Assembly (NCBI GenBank): GCA_034522175.1
Contig: JAXHLQ010000001.1
Location: forward strand, 2,790,001-2,854,000
Source of the DNA: JAIPDZ01 sp034522175
Lineage (GTDB): Bacteria > Desulfobacterota > DSM-4660 > Desulfatiglandales > Desulfatiglandaceae
Direction of reading: 5' to 3'
DNA length: 64,000 nt
Shown in pieces: positions 16,291 through 27,339 of this stretch. Position 1 is the first letter of the stretch. The number at the start of each line of letters is the position of its first letter. The translations under genes and the position numbers were made by a program. Below the pieces are notes generated by a model, which was not told the DNA's origin, did no database searches, and was given only the letters and a program-made list of their open reading frames with translations.

Positions 16291-18770
16291 ATGAGCGAGA
16301 AGCAGCAAAACTTCGGGCAGACGCCCGCCGACGCGGCGGCGCTGCGCAAACGGGCCGAGGAGCAAGCCCGGACCATGGAGCTGACCGCCCTGTCCGCGCA
16401 AACCCCTGAAGAAATCCGGCAGATGCTCCACGAACTGCAAGTCCACCGGATCGAGCTGGAGATGCAGAACGAGGAGCTGCGCGCGGCCCAGGCGGAACTC
16501 GACGCTTCCCGGGCGCGCTATTTCGACCTCTACGACCTCGCGCCGGCGGGCTATTGCACCCTCAACGAACAGGGGCTGATCCTGGAGGCCAACCTCACCG
16601 CCGCCACCCTGCTGAGCGTGAACCGTGGCGCGCTGGTCAAGCAGGCGCTTTCCCGCTTCATCCTCAAGGAGGACCAGGACCTCTATTACCGCCATCGCCA
16701 ACAGCTCTTCAAGACCGGGCAGCCGCAGGTCTGCGAGTTGCGGATGGTGAAGCAGGACGGGGCGGAATGCTGGACCCGGCTGGATGCAACGACCGCGCAG
16801 GACGAAGACGGCGCGCCGTACAGCCGTGTCGTGATGACCGACATCACCGAGCATAAGCAGGCCGAGAGTGCGCTGCGCCTGAAGGACTTCGTGTTCCACG
16901 CTTCGATCACAGCCAACAGCATCGTCGACGCCAAGGGCGTGATCACCGAGGTTAACGCCGCCTTTGTGCGAACCGGGGCATACAGACACAAGGACGAAGT
17001 TGTCGGTCGGCCCATCGCGGAGTTTTTCCAGAACGAAGCCGAGGCCGCTGCCTTCGTTACGGGTCTCTACACGACGGGCGAGTGGGCGGGCGAGTATACG
17101 GCGAAACGAAAGGACGGTTCGACCTTCGTGGCCCTTGGCCTCGCTACGCTCCTGCGCGACGAAGCGAGCGAGATAATCGGTTATCAATCAGCGGTCATCG
17201 ACATCACCGAGCGCAAGCAGGCCGAGGAGCGCCTGAAGGCGTCGGAGGAGTATCTCGACCGCATCATCAACGCCATCGGCGATCCCGTGTTCGTGAAGGA
17301 TGAGCGTTTCCAGTTCGTCCTCGCCAACGATGCCCTTTGTGCTCTGTTGGGGAAAGCGCGGGATGAACTGCTCGGGACGACCGGCGTGGAGTTTCTGCCG
17401 CCGGATCAGATGGATCACTTCCTGGAGGTCGATAGGAAGGTCTTGTCCTCGGGACAGGAGAATCTGTGCGAGGAGGCGCTCACCGCGGGCGACGGGAGCA
17501 TCCGGACCATCGTGACGAGGAAGAGGCGCTACGTTGACGGCCATGGCGCCAGGTTCGTCGTGGGGGTCATTCGCGACATCACCGAACAAAAGCAGGCCGA
17601 GGAGGAGCGCGAGAATCTCCAGGCCCAGTTCATTCAGGCCCAGAAGATGGAGTCCGTGGGGAGACTGGCCGGGGGCGTGGCCCATGACTTCAACAACAAG
17701 CTGACCGTGATTATCGGATACGCCCAGATGGCTATGGAGGGACTGGACACGGATGCTCCGTTGTACGGAAACCTCCAGCAGGTCTTGAAGGCCGGGAGGC
17801 AATCCACGGACATTGTGCGGCAACTCCTGGCCTTTGCCCGGAAACAAATCATTGCGCCCGAGGTGCTTGATCTCAATGAGGCCCTGGAAGAGATGCTCAA
17901 GATGCTCCGGCGTCTCATCGGGGAAGACATCGATCTGGGCTGGGAGCCTGCCACGGATCTCTGGCAAGTGAATATGGACCCGACCCAGATCGACCAGATT
18001 CTGGCCAACCTCTGCGTGAATGCCCGGGACGCCATTTCGGGCGTGGGCAAGGTCACCATTGAGACGGAAAACGTGGTTCTGGATGAAAGTTATTGTGCCG
18101 ATCATGCGGGATTCGTGCCCGGCGAGTATGTGATGCTGGCGGTGAGCGACGACGGCATCGGCATGGACAGGGAAACCCTGGCCCATGCCTTCGAGCCCTT
18201 TTTCACCACCAAGGAGGTGGGGAAGGGAACGGGTCTGGGGCTACCCACGGTATATGGGATCGTCAAGCAGAACAACGGGTTTGTGAACATCTACAGCGAG
18301 CCGGGCAAAGGCACGTGCTTCAAGGTTTACCTGCCCAGACACCATGGAAAGGCTGAGAAAGCCATAGAGGCGTCCCAAACGGAGATCCCCCGGGGCCGGG
18401 GCGAGACCGTCCTGATTGTGGAAGACGATGCGCCGGTATTGCATCTGGCCCGAAGGGTACTCGAGAAGATGGGCTATGCCGTGCTGACATCAGCGACCCC
18501 GGCCGAGGCGGTCGCCATGGTCCGGGAATATGACGGGGAGATCCACCTCCTCATGACGGACGTGGTGCTCCCCGGAATGAGCGGGAAAGATCTGGCCGGG
18601 AGATATCCAAGATACTCCCCGACATCAAGACCCTTTACATGTCCGGCTATACCGCCAATGTCATCGCCCACCAGGGGGTGCTGGATGAAGGGGTGCATTT
18701 CATGGGAAAGCCCTTTACGCCGGACAGCCTGGCCCGGAAGGTGAGAGAGACGTTGGGAAATGAAGAATGA
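16291..18770 (+). CDS. Sensor histidine kinase, PAS-PAS-PAS-HisKA-HATPase-REC, frameshifted in REC
   Basis: An N-terminal coiled region (about 1-75) is followed by three PAS domains, HisKA (phospho-His in VAHDFNNKLTVI), HATPase_c (GTGLGLPTVYGIV) and a receiver with its Asp in LLMTDVVLPGMSG. At 18598-18600 the frame slips: GGCCGGGAGA lacks one G compared with the paralogues. As written the protein ends at 18744 with a nonsense tail. Adding one G restores the normal receiver end (MSGYTANVIAHQGVLDEG) to the TGA at 18768-18770. The start has AAGGAG upstream. The kinase core DNA is very similar to that at 30440-31590. Confidence 0.85.
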
Positions 18771-18790
18771 AGCGTGAAAAATGCGAAAGA
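18752..18790. repeat. Word repeat at a kinase 3' end
   Basis: GGGAAATGAAGAATGAAGCG and GTGAAAAATGCG. The restored stop codon of the kinase lies inside the repeat. Confidence 0.55.
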
Positions 18791-18816
18791 ACGTGGTTTC
18801 AGGGGGAGGGTAAACC

Positions 18817-21800
18817 ATGCTTGAAGGCGCGAGAGACATCCCGAGAACCACCCGATTGCGGGTGGTGGCCATAGCCGCGGTTTTCTGGACCGGGGTGATC
18901 GCCGTTTCCGCATACTGGAACTATGTGCAGATCGGGAAATCCATAACCACTCTTGCCGTTAACGAGGCACGGTCCACTTTCAACAAGGATGTGGTGTATC
19001 GAAGATGGGTGGCCATGCAGGGGGGCGTCTATGTAAAGCCGTCGGAAAACCTTTCTCCAAATCCCTATCTCGCTCACCTCCCGAACCGGGATGTCATTAC
19101 GACCTCGGGGCAACGCCTGACCCTGGTCAATCCCGCCTATATGACGCGACAGGTCCATGAGATGGGGGAAGAGCAGTATGGACTCCAGGGGCACATCACC
19201 AGCCTCACCCCCCTGCGGCCGGAAAATACACCCGACCCCTGGGAAAAAGAGGCATTGAAGGCTTTTGAAAGAGGGGTGACGGAAGTGGTTTCCCGGGAGA
19301 CCATCGACGGAAAGCCCTTTATGAGGCTCATGTGGCCGTTCCGTACAGAGGAAGGGTGTCTCAAGTGTCACGGCCACCAGGGGTATGAGTTGGGAAGCAT
19401 CCGGGGCGGCGTCAGCGTTTCGGTCCCGCTGGGTCCCCATCTCGCAGAGGCGGAACGACAACGGATACTGCTGCTTTTGGCGCATGTGTTCATAGGATTT
19501 CTGGGCCTCTTTGGATTATGGGCCGGAAACCGGCTTGTTTCGGGTGCTGAAAAGCGGATGAGTGGGGCCAGGAATTTTCTGAACACGTTGGTGGAGACCC
19601 TGCCCATTCCGGTGTTTTACAAGGACAGGGAAGGGCGGTATACGGGGTGCAACCGGTCCTTTGAATCTTTTCTCGGCCGGTCCCGGAAGGACATTATCGG
19701 GAAGGGGGTTTTTGACCTGGCGCCACCTGATCTGGCAGCGGAGTACCATGAAAAAGACAGGGAGCTCTTTGAAAGGGCAGGGGCACAGGTTTACGAAACC
19801 CGGGTAGCGGACGTCGAGGGCGCGGTTCATCACGTCATTTTCCACAAGGCCTCCCTCGTTGACGAAGCCGGGCAAATCACGGGAATCATCGGTGCGGTCA
19901 TGGACATCACGGCGAGCAAGGAGGCGGAACTGGCCCTGAGGGCCGCCGGGGAGGCCGCGGAAAAGGCCAGTGCCGCCAAGAGCGCGTTTCTGGCCAATAT
20001 GAGCCATGAGATTCGAACCCCCATGAACGGGGTCATCGGCATGACCGGCCTGTTGCTGGACACGAACCTTACAGAGGAGCAGCGCCGGTATGCAGAGATC
20101 GTGAAAAACAGCGGTGAAGACCTCCTTTCCGTCATCAACGACATCCTGGATTTCTCCAAGATCGAGGCCGGAAAGCTGGAAATCGAGGCCATTGATTTTG
20201 ATCTGGTCAGCCTCATGGACAATTTCATGGCCACCCAGGCCGTTCGGGCCCATGAAAAGGGACTGGAACTCATTTTCGGGATTGATCCCGAAGTCCCGGA
20301 CCTGCTTCAGGGGGACCCGGGCCGGCTCCGCCAGATCCTGAACAACCTGGTGGGAAATGCCGTCAAATTCACCGCTGAAGGCGAGGTGACGGTGCGGGTA
20401 TCCCTCGAATCGGAAACGAATGATCAGTCAATGATCCGTTTTCAGGTGCAGGATACGGGGATCGGAATTTCCGCCGACCGGCAGGAAATGATCTTTGAAA
20501 AATTTACCCAGGCCGACGCCTCCACCACGCGCCGATTCGGGGGCACCGGTCTGGGTTTGGCCATTGCGAGACACCTGGTGGACGAGATGGGGGGCGCCAT
20601 GGGGGTGGAGAGCGAAGAAGGTGAGGGCGCCTCTTTCTGGTTTACCCTCCCCTTTTTGAGGCAGCCCGGCCCCAAAAAGGCTTTAACGGCCATCCCTGCG
20701 GATATCGAGGGGGCCCGCGTGCTGGTGGTGGACGATAACGCTGCCAACCGTGAGATCCTCAGATCCCGCCTGAACTCCTGGGGCATTTGTCCTGAGGAGG
20801 CGCCCGGCGGCGAGGAGGCACTGAACCTCATGATCCGGGCCCATGAGGAAACGGACCCCTTCAGGATTGTGCTGACGGATATGCAGATGCCCGACATGGA
20901 TGGTGAAGCCTTCTGCCGGGAGGTCCAGGCAGACCCGCGCCTGTCCCGTATTCCGATGGTGCTTCTGACATCCCTCGGAATCCGGGGAGAGGCGCGGCGG
21001 TTCAGTGAAATGGGGTTTTCAGGATACCTGACCAAGCCCATCAGCCATTCCGACCTCCTGGAGATGGTGCGACAGGTGCTGGCCGGTCCGTATGCCGTGC
21101 CCAGCGGCCTGGTCACCCGGCATTCGGTCCGGGAAATCAAACGGCTGACCGGAGCGGAGGGGGCAAGGGTTCTTCTTGTGGAGGACAATATCACGAACCA
21201 GCAGGTGGCCCTGGGAATCCTTCAAAAACTGGGAGTGAGGGTCGATGCCGCGGCCAACGGCGCAGAGGCGATGGAGGCCCTGAAGACCATTTCCTACGAT
21301 CTGGTCCTCATGGATGTGCAGATGCCGGTGATGGACGGGCTGGAGGCGACGAGGAGAATTCGCGACCTGGAGTCTGAAGCTCAAAGCTCAAAGCTCAAAG
21401 AAGACGATGGCACGCAGGAGCTTTCAGCTTCCGGCTTTCAGCTTTCAGCTCAACGTGTTCCCATTATCGCCATGACCGCCCATGCCATGCAGAAAGACCG
21501 GGAAAAATGCCTGGCAGCTGGCATGGACGACTACATTTCCAAGCCCGTGGATCCCCAGGCCCTTGCGGAGGTCTTGAAAAGGTGGCTCTCCATGAGAGGG
21601 AGCGAAAAGCAAACGGAGGACGGAGGACAGAGGGCGGAAGACGGAAAACAAACCGCGGGTGGGAAGAAGGAACTGCCTGTATTTGACAGGGAGGGGCTCA
21701 TGGGGCGTATCATGGGAGACCCGGATCTGGCAAAGACGGTAGCGGAGCGTTTCCTGGCGGACATGCCGTTACAGATCCAGGCCTTGAAAGCATTTCTGGC

Positions 21801-22017
21801 ATCAGGGGACATAAAGGCTGCTCAGCGGCAGGCCCACACCATCAAGGGGGCCGCGGGCAATGTGGGAGGGGAACGGCTGAGGGAGGCGGCCCTTACAGTG
21901 GAAAACGCCCTTTCCACCGGTGATAGGGCCGGGGTCGAGGCCCTGATCAGCGAACTGGAACATCAATTTCGCCAACTGCGCACGGCCATAGACCAGGCCA
22001 TGGAAACACGTCGATGA
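18817..22017 (+). CDS. Membrane hybrid kinase with DUF3365 heme-type sensor, PAS-HisKA-HATPase-REC-REC-Hpt
   Basis: The 1066 residues start with a transmembrane helix (about 8-28) and a periplasmic DUF3365-type domain ending in a c-type heme motif (GCLKCHGHQG, near residue 181). A second helix (about 207-230) follows. Inside the cell come a PAS domain, HisKA (NMSHEIRTPMNGVIGMTGLL), HATPase_c (GTGLGLAIARHL), two receivers (TDMQMPDMDGE and LMDVQMPVMDGLEA) and an Hpt domain (phospho-His in QAHTIKGAAGN). A word-repeat insertion interrupts the second receiver before VPIIAMTAHAM, and another forms the linker to Hpt. The stop overlaps the next gene as ATGA. Redox or small-ligand sensing by heme is inferred. 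Confidence 0.88.
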   Translation: MLEGARDIPRTTRLRVVAIAAVFWTGVIAVSAYWNYVQIGKSITTLAVNEARSTFNKDVVYRRWVAMQGGVYVKPSENLSPNPYLAHLPNRDVITTSGQRLTLVNPAYMTRQVHEMGEEQYGLQGHITSLTPLRPENTPDPWEKEALKAFERGVTEVVSRETIDGKPFMRLMWPFRTEEGCLKCHGHQGYELGSIRGGVSVSVPLGPHLAEAERQRILLLLAHVFIGFLGLFGLWAGNRLVSGAEKRMSGARNFLNTLVETLPIPVFYKDREGRYTGCNRSFESFLGRSRKDIIGKGVFDLAPPDLAAEYHEKDRELFERAGAQVYETRVADVEGAVHHVIFHKASLVDEAGQITGIIGAVMDITASKEAELALRAAGEAAEKASAAKSAFLANMSHEIRTPMNGVIGMTGLLLDTNLTEEQRRYAEIVKNSGEDLLSVINDILDFSKIEAGKLEIEAIDFDLVSLMDNFMATQAVRAHEKGLELIFGIDPEVPDLLQGDPGRLRQILNNLVGNAVKFTAEGEVTVRVSLESETNDQSMIRFQVQDTGIGISADRQEMIFEKFTQADASTTRRFGGTGLGLAIARHLVDEMGGAMGVESEEGEGASFWFTLPFLRQPGPKKALTAIPADIEGARVLVVDDNAANREILRSRLNSWGICPEEAPGGEEALNLMIRAHEETDPFRIVLTDMQMPDMDGEAFCREVQADPRLSRIPMVLLTSLGIRGEARRFSEMGFSGYLTKPISHSDLLEMVRQVLAGPYAVPSGLVTRHSVREIKRLTGAEGARVLLVEDNITNQQVALGILQKLGVRVDAAANGAEAMEALKTISYDLVLMDVQMPVMDGLEATRRIRDLESEAQSSKLKEDDGTQELSASGFQLSAQRVPIIAMTAHAMQKDREKCLAAGMDDYISKPVDPQALAEVLKRWLSMRGSEKQTEDGGQRAEDGKQTAGGKKELPVFDREGLMGRIMGDPDLAKTVAERFLADMPLQIQALKAFLASGDIKAAQRQAHTIKGAAGNVGGERLREAALTVENALSTGDRAGVEALISELEHQFRQLRTAIDQAMETRR
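21372..21455. repeat. In-frame word-repeat insertion inside a receiver domain
   Basis: GAAGCTCAAAGCTCAAAGC and CTTTCAGCTTCCGGCTTTC words keep the frame and sit in the same receiver loop as the insertion at 7118-7232 in a paralogous kinase. Confidence 0.7.
21600..21665. repeat. Word-repeat linker between REC and Hpt
   Basis: ACGGAGGACGGAGGACAGAG and GCGGAAGACGGAAAAC words encode a low-complexity linker (EKQTEDGGQRAEDGKQTAGG). Confidence 0.55.
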
Positions 22018-22673
22018 ACATACTGATTGCTGAAGATGATGCCACCTCACGAATGATGCTGAGATCGGTTCTGACCCGTCTCGGTTATGAGGTCGTGGAA
22101 GCGGTGGACGGAAATGCCGCCTGGGAGGTTTTAAAGCGTCCCGACGCGCCCAGGCTGGTGATCGTGGACTGGATCATGCCGGGCATGGACGGCCTGGAAC
22201 TGGTGCGGCGGGTCCGGAACCTGCCGGAAGGGGCCGACGGCCCCGAGACCGGCGCCAAAGGGCGACCCTATATGATCATGCTCACTTCCAGGGACAAAAA
22301 GGACGACGTGATCGCCGGGCTCGATGCCGGGGCCGACGACTATCTGACCAAGCCCTTTGATCCTGGAGAACTGCGGGCACGGGTCGCCGTGGGTGAGCGA
22401 ATGGTGGCCATGGAGGACGGCCTGGCCGGCAAGATAAGGGAATTGCACCGGGCCCTCGATCATATACGGACCCTTCAGGGCATTCTCCCCATCTGCGCCT
22501 CGTGCAAGAAGATCCGTGACGACAATGGCTACTGGGAGCAGGTGGAATCCTATATCACCAAACACTCCGAGGTCCGGTTCAGCCACAGCGTCTGCCCGGC
22601 GTGCGCCAAAAAGCTCTATCCCGAGTATTATGATGACATGTTTCCGGAGGGCGAGGGAAGCGTTGAAAAGTGA
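22014..22673 (+). CDS. Response regulator with C-terminal Cys4 (zinc-finger-like) domain
   Basis: The 219 residues hold a receiver domain (about 1-125; Asp in VIVDWIMPGMDGLE, Lys in DDYLTKPFDPGE), a coiled linker and a compact domain with two Cys pairs (LPICASCKKIRDDNGYWEQ ... CPACAKKLYP). The Cys spacing suggests a zinc site. I know of no assigned biochemical role for this tail, which recurs at 28540-28720 and 42560-42715. The start overlaps the stop of the upstream heme-sensor kinase by four bases, so the pair probably forms one signalling unit with this protein as output. Confidence 0.85.
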   Translation: MNILIAEDDATSRMMLRSVLTRLGYEVVEAVDGNAAWEVLKRPDAPRLVIVDWIMPGMDGLELVRRVRNLPEGADGPETGAKGRPYMIMLTSRDKKDDVIAGLDAGADDYLTKPFDPGELRARVAVGERMVAMEDGLAGKIRELHRALDHIRTLQGILPICASCKKIRDDNGYWEQVESYITKHSEVRFSHSVCPACAKKLYPEYYDDMFPEGEGSVEK

Positions 22674-22705
22674 AGATTGAAAAATGGAAGTGGAACGTGG
22701 AAGGA
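22666..22705. repeat. Word repeat after the REC-Cys4 gene
   Basis: GTTGAAAAGTGAAGATTGAA then GGAAGTGGAACGTGGAAGG. The gene's stop codon is part of the word. Confidence 0.5.
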
Positions 22706-22840
22706 GACGGAACTGTCACAGCCATAAGGGTGGGGTCAACCACGCCCCATTGATCAGATACGAAATCGTCCCGTCTCAAAGGCGTTGGGTGAGACGTTGC
22801 ACCCTATGCAGATAGCCATTCTGTCATAGTGAGGACCATC

Positions 22841-25800
22841 ATGCCGGAGAAGCACCAGCCATTGTTCAACACGCCCTGATCTGCGCTCTGTCTGGGCAAA
22901 AGATTTTGAAACATTCAAACTCTTGCCGGAAGCAGAGGCACTGCACATCCGACTGAAAAACTGGGCCGCCAGGGACTGGCAGAAGGAAACCGCATCCGAA
23001 GGCGCGTTCGTCCAGGTCTTCTTCAAAGAGATCTGGGGATATCGTGCGGCGGGCGAAGGCGACAAAGATGAAGGGTACACCCTCCAGCAGCAATATCCTG
23101 TCAAAGGAGCGGGCCAGGGCGGGAGCACCGGCGCAGCCGACATTGCCCTGGGATATTTCGGCCGAGGCGACAGCGAAGGCATTCCTCAGCTGCTGGGCGA
23201 GTTCAAGAACGACCGCTCCGGTTTGGACAAACCTCAGAAGGGTCGGCCCAATGACCGCTCGCCCGTGGACCAGTGCCTGGACTACCTTCGGGAATCCCGG
23301 ACCGGCCTGATTTCCCCGATCCTTCCCAGCTGGGGACTTGTCACCGACATGAACGAGTTCCGTCTGTATCGCTACGGCAACAAGGCCCAGTACCAGCGGT
23401 TTGTCATTTGTCCCTCACAAGGAGATGTCGCGGTTTCCCTCCTGGACGACAGCCCGGAGGCCATGTTTCATCGCTTTCTCTTTTTTCGTATTTTCCACCG
23501 CGACTGGCTCTTGCCGACAGCAGGCAAATCGAAGATCGAGAAGCTCTTCCTGGAACAGATTACCCACGAGCAGGATCTTGAGAATGAATTCTACCTGGAG
23601 TATCGCTCCTTCCGCGAAGCCGTCTACCAGGCCCTGCGGCAATGCAACCCCCGGTATGAAAAGGAAGGCCGCTTGCGCCAACTGGTCCGCATCACCCAGC
23701 GCATTCTCGACCGGTGTCTGTTTGTCCTTTACTGCGAGGATATGGGCCAGGAGTTGAGTTTCCCTCGAAACATCCTGCGAGATCTGTTGATCGACGTGGC
23801 GTCCAGCCGGTTTTACGATTCCGAATCCGAGGAGGCATGGATCGGCCTGAAGCGGCTTTTCGCATCCATGCGGGACGGGACTCCCTTCGCCTCTGAACCC
23901 ATCAACCCATTCAACGGCGGTTTGTTTGCCGATGACCCCGAGATGGAGACCCTTCGGCTGCCCAACCGGATCTTCTGTGAGCGGAACCAGGGGGACAGCC
24001 CCGGCCGCCTTCTCGCATTCCCCAAAACCCTTCTCTATTTTGCCGCCAAGTACAACTTCGGGGCCGCGGATGACGGGGCGCGGCGCACCCTGTCTCTGAC
24101 CGCCATGGGCCGCATTTTCGAGCAGAGCATCACCGACCTGGAGGTCATGGAAGCCCATGCGGAGGGGAGGGAATCCCTGACCGAACTCACCAAGCGCAAG
24201 CGGGACGGGGTCTACTATACGCCGGAATGGGTGACCCACTACATCGTGGAAGAAACCGTGGGGACACGGCTGCTGGAAATCCGTCAGGAGCTGGGGTTTG
24301 ACCGGTTCGCTGACGTGAGCGACGACCGGATCGAGGCGTATCGAAAAGACGGTCGTTCATCAAGGGAAGTGGGGGAATATGAAAAGGCCCTCCACCAATA
24401 CCGGGACCGTCTCGACCGTTTGAAGGTTGTGGACCCCGCATGCGGCTCGGGGGCTTTCCTGATCCAGGCATTCAGATATCTCTATGAAGAGCGGCAATGG
24501 ATTGCCCGAGAGCTGGAGCGCGTGACCGGGTCCCGGGCCTTGTTCGACACCCACGCAGCCATGCGCGCGGTGCTCTCGCAGAATATCTACGGGGTGGACA
24601 TCAATGCCGAGTCGGTGGAGATCACCCGTCTGGCCTTGTGGCTCCATACGGCCCTGCCGGATCGTCCCCTGACCTCCCTGGACCGCACCATCCGCTGCGG
24701 CAACAGCCTGATCGGACCGGATTTCTATGAGCAGATGTCTGTCAACCGGGATCTTTTCGGCGAGGAAGCGTGCGAGCGCGTCAATGCCTTTGACTGGCAA
24801 GAGGCCTTTCCCGAGGTCTTTGAAGGCGAAGCCCCCGGGTTTGACTGCGTCATCGGCAATCCGCCCTATGTCAAGCTCCAGCATTTCAGAAATATTCAGG
24901 AGGATGTGGCGAAATACCTGTTGGAGGCCAAACGCGAGGACGGCAGCCCCCTGTATGAGAGCACTCAGACCGGCAACTTCGATATGTATCTGCCCTTCAT
25001 CGAAAAGGGCATGGAGCTGCTCAACGGGAAAGGGAAGATGGGATACATCGCCCCGAATGTCTGGATGGTCAATGAATATGGCCGGGGGCTTCGCCAAAAG
25101 CTCAAACGCATCCGCCGCCTGGAGCGATGGGTCGATTTCAAGAGCTTCCAGGTTTTTTTGAGGCCATCACGTACACGGCCCTCCAGTTCTTTGCCGGCAC
25201 TGAGCAGGACAACATCCGATGCGTATTCGCGCCGGGAGGCAAAGAAGACATCGCAGCCGTGGATTGGGCAGAGGTGAAGGATAGGGTCACTTACAAGGAG
25301 TTGCCGGAGGAGGATAGCTGGGTTTTCATGTCCAATGACGAGCGCAACCTTCACGTAAGGCTTATCGCAAGCTGTGAGCGGCTCGACCAGGTCTGTAAGG
25401 GCATCACTGTGGGAATTCAGACGAGCGCCGATCATATCTATCATCTGGAACGTCTTGGGCCAAACCGTTACCTCCACAAACCAAAGGGGAAGAAAGGGCC
25501 TGTCGAGATCGAAATCGAAGATGGTATTATGCACCCGCTTGTGTCGGGTCCCGAGGCCAAGCGGTATCAGGTGCCGAACACTACAACATATATCCTATTT
25601 CCGTATGAGGTAAAACACGGCAAAGTTCGTCTCTATCCTCAACCGGAAATGACAGGCCAGTACCCCAATGCCTGGAAGCATCTGAAGCGTTATGAGGAAG
25701 ACCTCCGCAGGCGAGAAGGCGGAAAATTCGATGATGACCAGTGGTATCGATTCGGCCGTCATCAGAATATAGATAAGCAGGAAATCTCGAAACTTTGCGT

Positions 25801-26776
25801 GGCGCAGACCGTTCCAGGCATGCGGGTTGCCTACGATACAGAAGGGGCTTTCTACTTCAATAATGTTCGCGTTAACGGCATCATCCCAACGGATATGGAA
25901 ACGGGTTGGTTCTTGCTGGGCGTACTGAATGCACCCGTATGCGATTTTGTCTTCAAGCGCATAGCCAAGCCAAAGGAAGGCGGTTACTACGAGGCCAACA
26001 AGCAATTCATCGCTCCCCTGCCCATCCCCCACGCCACCGAAGCTGAGAAGGGGGAGGTGGCTGAGCTATCCAGGCAACTGCAAGACCTGCACACGCGGCG
26101 GCGGGATATGATGCTGATGATCGACAAGCGGCTGTCGAGCGCGCAATGTGAGGAGGACAAACGCGAGGAAGGCTGGCTATGGGCGGATGTCAAGCCGTTG
26201 CAGGAGATCAAAAAGAGCGGGCCTTCGGAGCTGAGGGGAAAGGCGCTGAATGCGTGGGCGAAGGCCGAGAGGGAGTTGAGACTGGCAGGCCATCTGGAGG
26301 CGATCACCCTGATGCTCCAGCCCGGTGCGAAACTGACTGTGGAGAAAAACGACGGCGAATTGAGGCTTCTCGTCAATGGGACGCCAGTGATCGAGGGTGT
26401 TTTTTTAGGGGATGAGGAAGCAGGGTTTATCGCGGCCCAATGGTGGCAGAAGGCGCGGCAGACGCACGTTACCGCTAAGTTTGACGGCAAACGACTGATC
26501 AATCTGCTCCTCAAGCTCCGCAAGACCGGGAACCCGGCGATCATCGATCAGGTGGTGCGACTGGATGCCGATGTCGAGGCCATAGGCAATGAGATTGAGG
26601 AGGCCGAGGCCCGGATGAACCAGCTCACCTACCGCCTCTACGGGCTCACAGACGAAGAGATCAGGCTGGTCGAGAGGGTTGAGATCGTTTTTCGGAGTCG
26701 GGAGATTATTGACCGATACGCCATTCCTGCCTTCCGGAATGGCGATCAGGGCATAGCGTCCAACAAGCCTTTTTGA
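22841..26776 (+). CDS. Type IIG-like restriction-modification enzyme (Eco57I-type methylase), frameshifted
   Basis: One gene of about 1311 codons in three frames. ATG 22841 (GAGGA upstream) gives a short start MPEKHQPLFNT. A slip at the CCC of 22874-22876 moves to the main frame, whose first in-frame start would otherwise be TTG 22923. That frame holds the methyltransferase motif I (DPACGSGAFLIQ) and the catalytic motif NPPYVKLQ. At a run of seven T (25153-25159) the frame shifts again and continues from EAITYTALQFF to 26776. Correcting each homopolymer by one base gives a continuous Eco57I-like protein with an N-terminal nuclease-type region and a C-terminal target-recognition region. It is probably intact in the cell; if the indels are real it is inactive. 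Confidence 0.75.
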
Positions 26777-26789
26777 TTGAGGAGCAAAG

Positions 26790-26984
26790 ATGACGAACCG
26801 GGCAGAAAAAGGAACCATTCCACGATGGATGAAGGCGTGTTTTGCGGCCGTCCTCCTCATCCTTCTTGCAGGGGGGCGTGGTTTTTCAGCGCTCAGCAAA
26901 GCCAGGTTTTTCTGCCGAGTTCCCCCATCCGTGCTATCCGGTGGTCAAAAAAATGGAACCACGGATGATAGGGGTAGGGGTTGA
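26790..26984 (+). CDS. Hypothetical small protein with signal-like hydrophobic segment
   Basis: The 64-codon frame has a good RBS (GAGGAG, eight bases before the ATG) 13 bases after the restriction gene. A basic start and a hydrophobic stretch (WMKACFAAVLLILLAGGRG) look like a signal sequence or membrane anchor. The rest (about 30 residues) has no recognisable fold and runs into low-complexity DNA. I do not recognise it. It may be a truncated exported protein. Confidence 0.35.
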   Translation: MTNRAEKGTIPRWMKACFAAVLLILLAGGRGFSALSKARFFCRVPPSVLSGGQKNGTTDDRGRG

Positions 26985-27063
26985 GACTTGGGAGAATCGA
27001 GAGCTTGACTCAACAGAACGATATGATCCAATGATCCATGGAAGGGCCAAAATCTCACAGGCC

Positions 27064-27339
27064 TTATCCCACAGCCTCCAATCTAACGTCGTCAATCCTT
27101 GACAGTATTTTGGGCCGCATATTCTTGATCGTCACATAGATGACTTCCCTTTGCTCCGACTCAATGGCTTTTCCAAGTTTAAGGTTGTATTCCTTCAACT
27201 CTCTATCAAACTCCGGCAAGAGTATAACCTCAGCGCCAACAGGAAGTTTTTGCTCCAGATCCGGATGTTCAAATAGGTACCGGCTGAATTCCGCGCTGAT
27301 CTCAATGTTACGCTCTATCATTTCCTTTTCTTTGTTCAT
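27064..27339 (-). CDS. DUF5647-like small protein
   Basis: Starting at the ATG at 27339 (MNKEKEMIERNIEISAEFSR) the product is 91 residues. The pattern of an N-terminal helix with SAEFSRYLFEHP, then VGAEVILLPEFD and a strand ending in VIYVTIKNM resembles DUF5647 proteins, a small family of unknown function. The longer frame to 27405 is not used because it lies inside the upstream gene. The start overlaps the end of the neighbouring gene by 32 bases, so the two form a coupled pair. Confidence 0.6.
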   Translation of the reverse strand: MNKEKEMIERNIEISAEFSRYLFEHPDLEQKLPVGAEVILLPEFDRELKEYNLKLGKAIESEQREVIYVTIKNMRPKILSRIDDVRLEAVG

